From NCBI GenBank assembly GCA_949987565.1, contig OX465113.1, positions 10,278,024 through 10,342,023 on the forward strand: 64,000 nucleotides of DNA, in the 5' to 3' direction. Made by a program: the position numbers and the translations under genes. The notes beneath the pieces were generated by a model, which made no database searches, was not told the origin of the DNA, and worked only from the letters and a program-made list of their open reading frames with translations. Origin of the DNA: Luidia sarsii. Its lineage: Eukaryota > Echinodermata > Asteroidea > Paxillosida > Luidiidae. This document shows positions 60,311 through 64,000 of this stretch, one piece after another. Position 1 is the first letter of the stretch, and every line of letters begins with the position of its first letter.

Positions 60311-60762
60311 AGCCGCGTCTGCACTGGACTTAACCGAGCAAATGGGTAAATTGACCATTTTAAGTCCAGTGCGGACAGCCCAGAAAGTTTTCCTCCCCGG
60401 TAACTTACCCGACTCCAGTGGGTAGTTTCCGACCAACTTCTGCCCGGTTAAATTGACCAGGTCAGTTTAACCGAGTCGATAAGTCCAATCCGGACACGAC
60501 GTCTCGGTAAACGACTCGGTAAAAAACCACATCCGGCGCCCCGCACGTTACGTTACTGTATGCAAGACTCGTGCGGGCGCGGGGTATACAACGTGTTTGT
60601 GTGCCTAGAGTATATGCACATGTACATGAGTCGGTTAGTTTTACCGATCGTCTCGGTTAGTTTATCCGAGTCGAAAAGTCCAAGTGCGGACGCCGGGAAG
60701 ATTTACCCATTGGAATATTACCCACGGGCTCGGTAAAAAATAAGTCCAGTGCGGACACGGCT
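60311..60762. mobile_element. PIF/Harbinger-like MITE with TTA target duplication
   Basis: 452 bp with ends AGCCGCGTCTGCACTGGACT and AGTCCAGTGCGGACACGGCT and flanking TTA on both sides (60,308-60,310 and 60,763-60,765). TAAGTCCAGTGCGGAC and GACTCGGTAAA motifs recur internally in both orientations. A 3-bp TTA/TAA target is characteristic of PIF/Harbinger transposases; the assignment is inference. CpG-rich compared with its flanks. Confidence 0.8.
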
Positions 60763-60839
60763 TTAGTCACAACAGCCTGAGAATGTGTATATGATGTACG
60801 TTGGGATCCCTGACTCCTTAGTAAACTGCAAGGCACTTA

Positions 60840-61130
60840 AGCCGCATTTCCACTGGACTTATTTTGGTCAAAGTAACCGAGACGATGGTTACTCTTCACA
60901 TTTTAAGTCCAGTGGAAACGGCCCAGTTAAATTTCCTCTCAGTTAATTTAACCAAGCCGAATGGTTACTTTTACCGGCCAATCTCTGCCCAGTAAAATTG
61001 ACCAGGTAAGTTTAATCGAGCCGATTAGTCCAGTGGAAACGCACCAGTCGGGTAAACACGACTCGGTAAAAAACCACATCCGGCCTAAGACGTAACACGT
61101 ACAGTACATGAAGTGGGAACCACGGATTCG
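60840..61130. mobile_element. truncated second copy of the TTA-flanked MITE
   Basis: TTA (60,837-60,839) then AGCCGCATTTCCACTGGACT, AAGTCCAGTGGAAACGGCCC and CTCGGTAAAAAACCACATCC follow copy 1 in order, then similarity stops near 61,130. The right terminal repeat is missing. Confidence 0.75.
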
Positions 61131-61334
61131 ACACGTCGGGCCTCTGCACTCGGCACAAAGGTAGGGCACTCTCTTCACTCTCTTGCCTTCCTCTTCACCA
61201 AGTAGAACATTTGACCTGACTGGTGCCCCGCACACATCCCGCATGAGGTGGTCCCACTGCTGTCCCCATTCGTGGAGCCAGTTGTGGAATAGCAACGCCA
61301 GATGCGATGCGGTGTGACTTAGATTCACAAACAC
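60948..61334 (-). other. 128-codon open frame of uncertain status
   Basis: Opens MFVNLSHTASHLALLFHNWL and continues HEWGQQWDHLMRDV, then CAECRGPTC; its last 50 codons run into the truncated MITE. It is not low-complexity, but I recognise no family and no splice partner. It could be a chance frame or a remnant of a transposon protein. Confidence 0.2.
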
Positions 61335-62490
61335 GGACTACATGAACAGACGCGGTGAAATATCAACAGAAATGACATCAATCTAAAAAATGTCAGAGGG
61401 CTCCACATTTCTGAAAGGCTTGTGACGATCAAACATCAGGGCTCGGAGATCTGTAGAAATTTGGGCCTGTTTTTTTTTTTTTGAGGAGGGGCAAGGCTGC
61501 AAAGGGAAGGGGAAGGTCATCTTAGTCAGTAAGCAGTTTGCAATGGAAAATTACATGGTCCCGGTGCACAGTGGTCAGTAGATGACTGAAACAGTGCTTT
61601 TCTTTTCTACATGTAAGCCCCTACATCATGTGCTGTTCATGTATGAGACTCAATTTGTTCTTCTTGCCCACACCTAGCAGATAGGATTCAGACTGGGTGC
61701 ATGTAGCTGTGCCTAATAGTAATACTGCCCTGCGCCGTCTATTGGAATACACCGCTCCCTGCCTGCCTCTGAGGTGTTAACGAGGGATGGATCGCCTATC
61801 TGTATGCGACGCCTTGCCTTGTATCCAATGACTTTTTTCATTGATCGGTCCGGGTCCGTCTAAACCTTCTCTACCTGCCTCCCCTCCGTCCACCCAACAC
61901 GGCGAACACGCACACGCACACGCACACACACACCCACACTAAAAACAAGATAAGCTGAGGCGTCTCGCGGCAAGCAATCAGTGGTGCCCAGTAACGAGGA
62001 AAGATCGAAGCCTCACATTCACGATCAATGGAGAAACCCCTTCGGCCCCACCCAACCCACTCTCCCTCCCCCCCCCTCCCCCCGATAGAGGCTGATGGTA
62101 AGCCGTGAAGCATCGTCGCAATGCTTGACGACATCTGGTGGCAAGTTGACTGCTGCAAGGCATACCGGTACATGTAATCTCAGACCATGGTGTCTGCCCA
62201 CCTCTCCTGCACAAACCACACAGCCTAGGCATTGCATCCAATCCCCCCTCCCCCCCTTTACATGCTCAGATTCCAGCGAAACTGCAGGAGTCGCGTGACT
62301 CACATGGATTTTGGTGTCAAGAATCAAGCCGACCGGAGATAGTCGTTTAAGCGTATACACCCCCCTGTACTTGTACAGTAAAAGTCACCAAAAAACTGCC
62401 AATGATTTACTGATGCAAGTGACCAAATTTCATCCGAATTTGAACACATCTACCGGACCGGTACAGTGTCTGATATTTTGATCCTTAGCG

Positions 62491-62588
62491 GAAGGTTTGC
62501 GATGACACCATCACCTGTACCCGGCTCTTTTCAGAGCCACACACTCCGTCTCAAAAGAGATTTGTTACATGGCGTCACCGCAAACCGT
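62491..62588. repeat. family B repeat with inverted ends
   Basis: GAAGGTTTGCGATGACACCA at left is opposed by TGGCGTCACCGCAAACC at right, with CGGCTCTTTTCAGAGCCACA between. Confidence 0.7.
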
Positions 62589-62796
62589 ATCACTTGGTAC
62601 TTCCACCATACAAACAAGGTCTTCAAATCTTATTTCGATCCTAGCAGGACAATCTCAGGACAAAAACAGGAAGGGGAAGGAGATATACGTGTACATGTAC
62701 GTAGGATATGAAATAATGGTCAACAGATGACCAGATAAGGATCGCATGGAAAAATCCCTCCTTTGAGGAAGGTGTTGCTGTGATCAATACCTCAGG

Positions 62797-62945
62797 GTTG
62801 GATTTCACAAAGCCTTACGATGCGTCGTAACTCAACTTACGGTGGACAACCCATCATAAGTTTGTGATATTGTATCAGGTTTCTGTGCATCGCTCATCTT
62901 CTTGCATTTGATTGTAACTTACGATGAGTCTGGTGAAAAGCGACC
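62797..62945 (+). repeat. family F dispersed repeat
   Basis: TTTCACAAAGCCTTACGATG, CGTCGTAACTCAACTTACG, CCCATCATAAG and TTGTAACTTACGATGAG correspond in reverse to 55,917-56,050. The middle of the element pairs imperfectly with itself. Confidence 0.75.
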
Positions 62946-63345
62946 GAAGGCCCTCTACATTTGTTTAATTTCAAAATTTTAACCACATGCCGGTCAAAGG
63001 CAACTCAGCCGTGGTGAGTCTGCTTCTTTCTCATGCACTTAAGCATGAGTAACTGTAGGGTTTAACAGATTGCTTTTCAACTACGCATTATGGCTGATGC
63101 CTGCGTTTACTAGATGTAAGTAGGGCGGAATTGTCCACGTGTACGTGTACGTGCTTGAGCAAGTGTTACATGTAGACACAGATATATACGGTAGAACACA
63201 CGCAAGTACACGCACGGTAATAGGGCTGCCGAATTATGCATCAGCCTGTACGTGTTCAATTGAATTGTACATGCACAGGTCTTCGGTATCGGATACAGGA
63301 AAAGATAAGATTTTAAGGTTTGCATGGTGGAGGAAGTGCAAAGTG

Positions 63346-63533
63346 GAAGGTTTGCGGTGACGCCATGTACTGTACAATTTACATCGTCTGTTACAGTGAG
63401 ATGGAGTGTGACTCTGAAAAGAGACGATGGGCTGAGTACACACTGCCCGAAATGTTGAGTTACCGGCTCTTTTCAGAGACACAGTCCGTCTTCCAAGAGA
63501 TGATTTATACATGGTGTTCATTGCCAACCTTCA
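63346..63533. mobile_element. family B element, most complete copy
   Basis: 188 bp with inverted ends GGAAGGTTTGCGGTGACGCC and TGGTGTTCATTGCCAACCTTC; internal GAGTACACACTGCCCGAAAT, TTGAGTTACCGGCTCTTTTC and CAGTCCGTCTTCCAAGAGAT. The 139-codon frame over it is incidental. Confidence 0.75.
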
Positions 63534-64000
63534 ACTCAGATTCAGTACATACCTGGACTACCTGCTTTAGATTACAGACGCCTTATTTCTCCAGAGAAGC
63601 ACAATTTTCCCGCGCTTCGTTGTTAAATTCGGCGGCCTTCTGCATTTCAGTCAGCGGCCTTCTGCATTTCAGCATTGAACTTAAATTGAGTCACATGAAG
63701 TGCAATTTCAAGGAGAGTCCTGATCAAATCTGCCAATGAACCCAGGTGACGGAAACCGTCCTTCTCTAAAGGAGACGGCGGCTATATATTGTGGTATGGG
63801 AAAGGAAATTCCTCATTGGCATTATTACACGTATTCATGCCAAAATCGATTCCTTGGTAATCTAATCCGCGAAAGGAATGGGAATTTTTTTTCCTCCCGA
63901 CAACGTTTCATTCACGCGGCCTCAAGGCATTCACCGATGATGGAATTCTACCAGGTCGGTGTGGTTTTTTTTTTTTATTGGTTTTATATTACATGCATAT
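63534..64000. other. window end, nothing recognised
   Basis: The near-duplicate TCGGCGGCCTTCTGCATTTC / TCAGCGGCCTTCTGCATTTC at 63,629-63,671 is a small tandem repeat. No exon was identified. Confidence 0.5.

Larger units (their letters stand above)
45839..64000. other. long intron or intergenic region without a supported exon
   Basis: If the signal-peptide exon is real this is its first intron, continuing past the window. It holds simple-sequence arrays, several MITEs and family A, B, E and F repeats (own entries). Segments such as 47,950-48,240, 49,100-49,240 and 51,260-51,500 are less repetitive and could be conserved regulatory DNA, which only comparison could show. An ATTTGCAT octamer lies at 48,041-48,048. 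Confidence 0.45.

Noticed and set aside
63320..63739. 139-codon plus frame
   Set aside because: Lies over a family B repeat whose other copies do not keep the frame.

Overview
This window looks like nuclear DNA of an animal. Its genes have GT-AG introns, its intergenic DNA is long and AT-leaning, and it holds many dispersed hairpin repeats, tRNA-derived SINE-like pieces, polypurine/polypyrimidine arrays, ACATGT arrays and TAGGCCTA motifs. There are no bacterial operons, rRNA genes or CRISPR arrays. The two recognisable genes resemble vertebrate UBE2U and FBXL12. The repeat style suggests a marine invertebrate, perhaps an echinoderm, but the species is inference and cannot be fixed from the sequence alone.

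Layout. Positions 1-28,900 contain no gene I can support. They hold dispersed repeats, two TTAA-flanked MITE copies, other inverted-repeat elements, GA and CT arrays, and a 1.86-kb minisatellite of a 21-bp unit (26,289-28,144). A nine-exon gene on the minus strand (29,011-35,683) encodes a complete 326-residue ubiquitin-conjugating enzyme of the UBE2U type. Its introns carry hairpin repeats, a SINE, a 45-bp tandem repeat and foldback elements with 9-bp target-site duplications. From 35,700 to 40,400 lie another foldback element, ACATGT repeats, a four-copy tandem repeat, and a roughly 506-bp direct duplication in which an NRF1-like GCGCATGCGC site precedes a Kozak-like ATG. A two-exon plus-strand gene (40,579-42,131) encodes a 314-residue F-box/LRR protein of the FBXL12 type. 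It sits inside a 3.2-kb spacer between two inverted arms of about 1.04 kb each (39,358-40,394 and 43,584-44,620). At 45,748-45,838 a plus-strand first coding exon encodes a signal peptide and ends in a strong donor site. The rest of the window (to 64,000) shows no convincing next exon and is best read as a long first intron or intergenic DNA rich in repeats and MITEs.

UBE2U (an E2) and FBXL12 (the substrate receptor of an SCF E3) both belong to the ubiquitin system and lie head to head 4.9 kb apart. Nothing in the sequence shows that they work on the same substrate. Many of the long frames in simple repeats are artefacts of period-2, period-6 or 21-bp repetition and are not annotated as genes.
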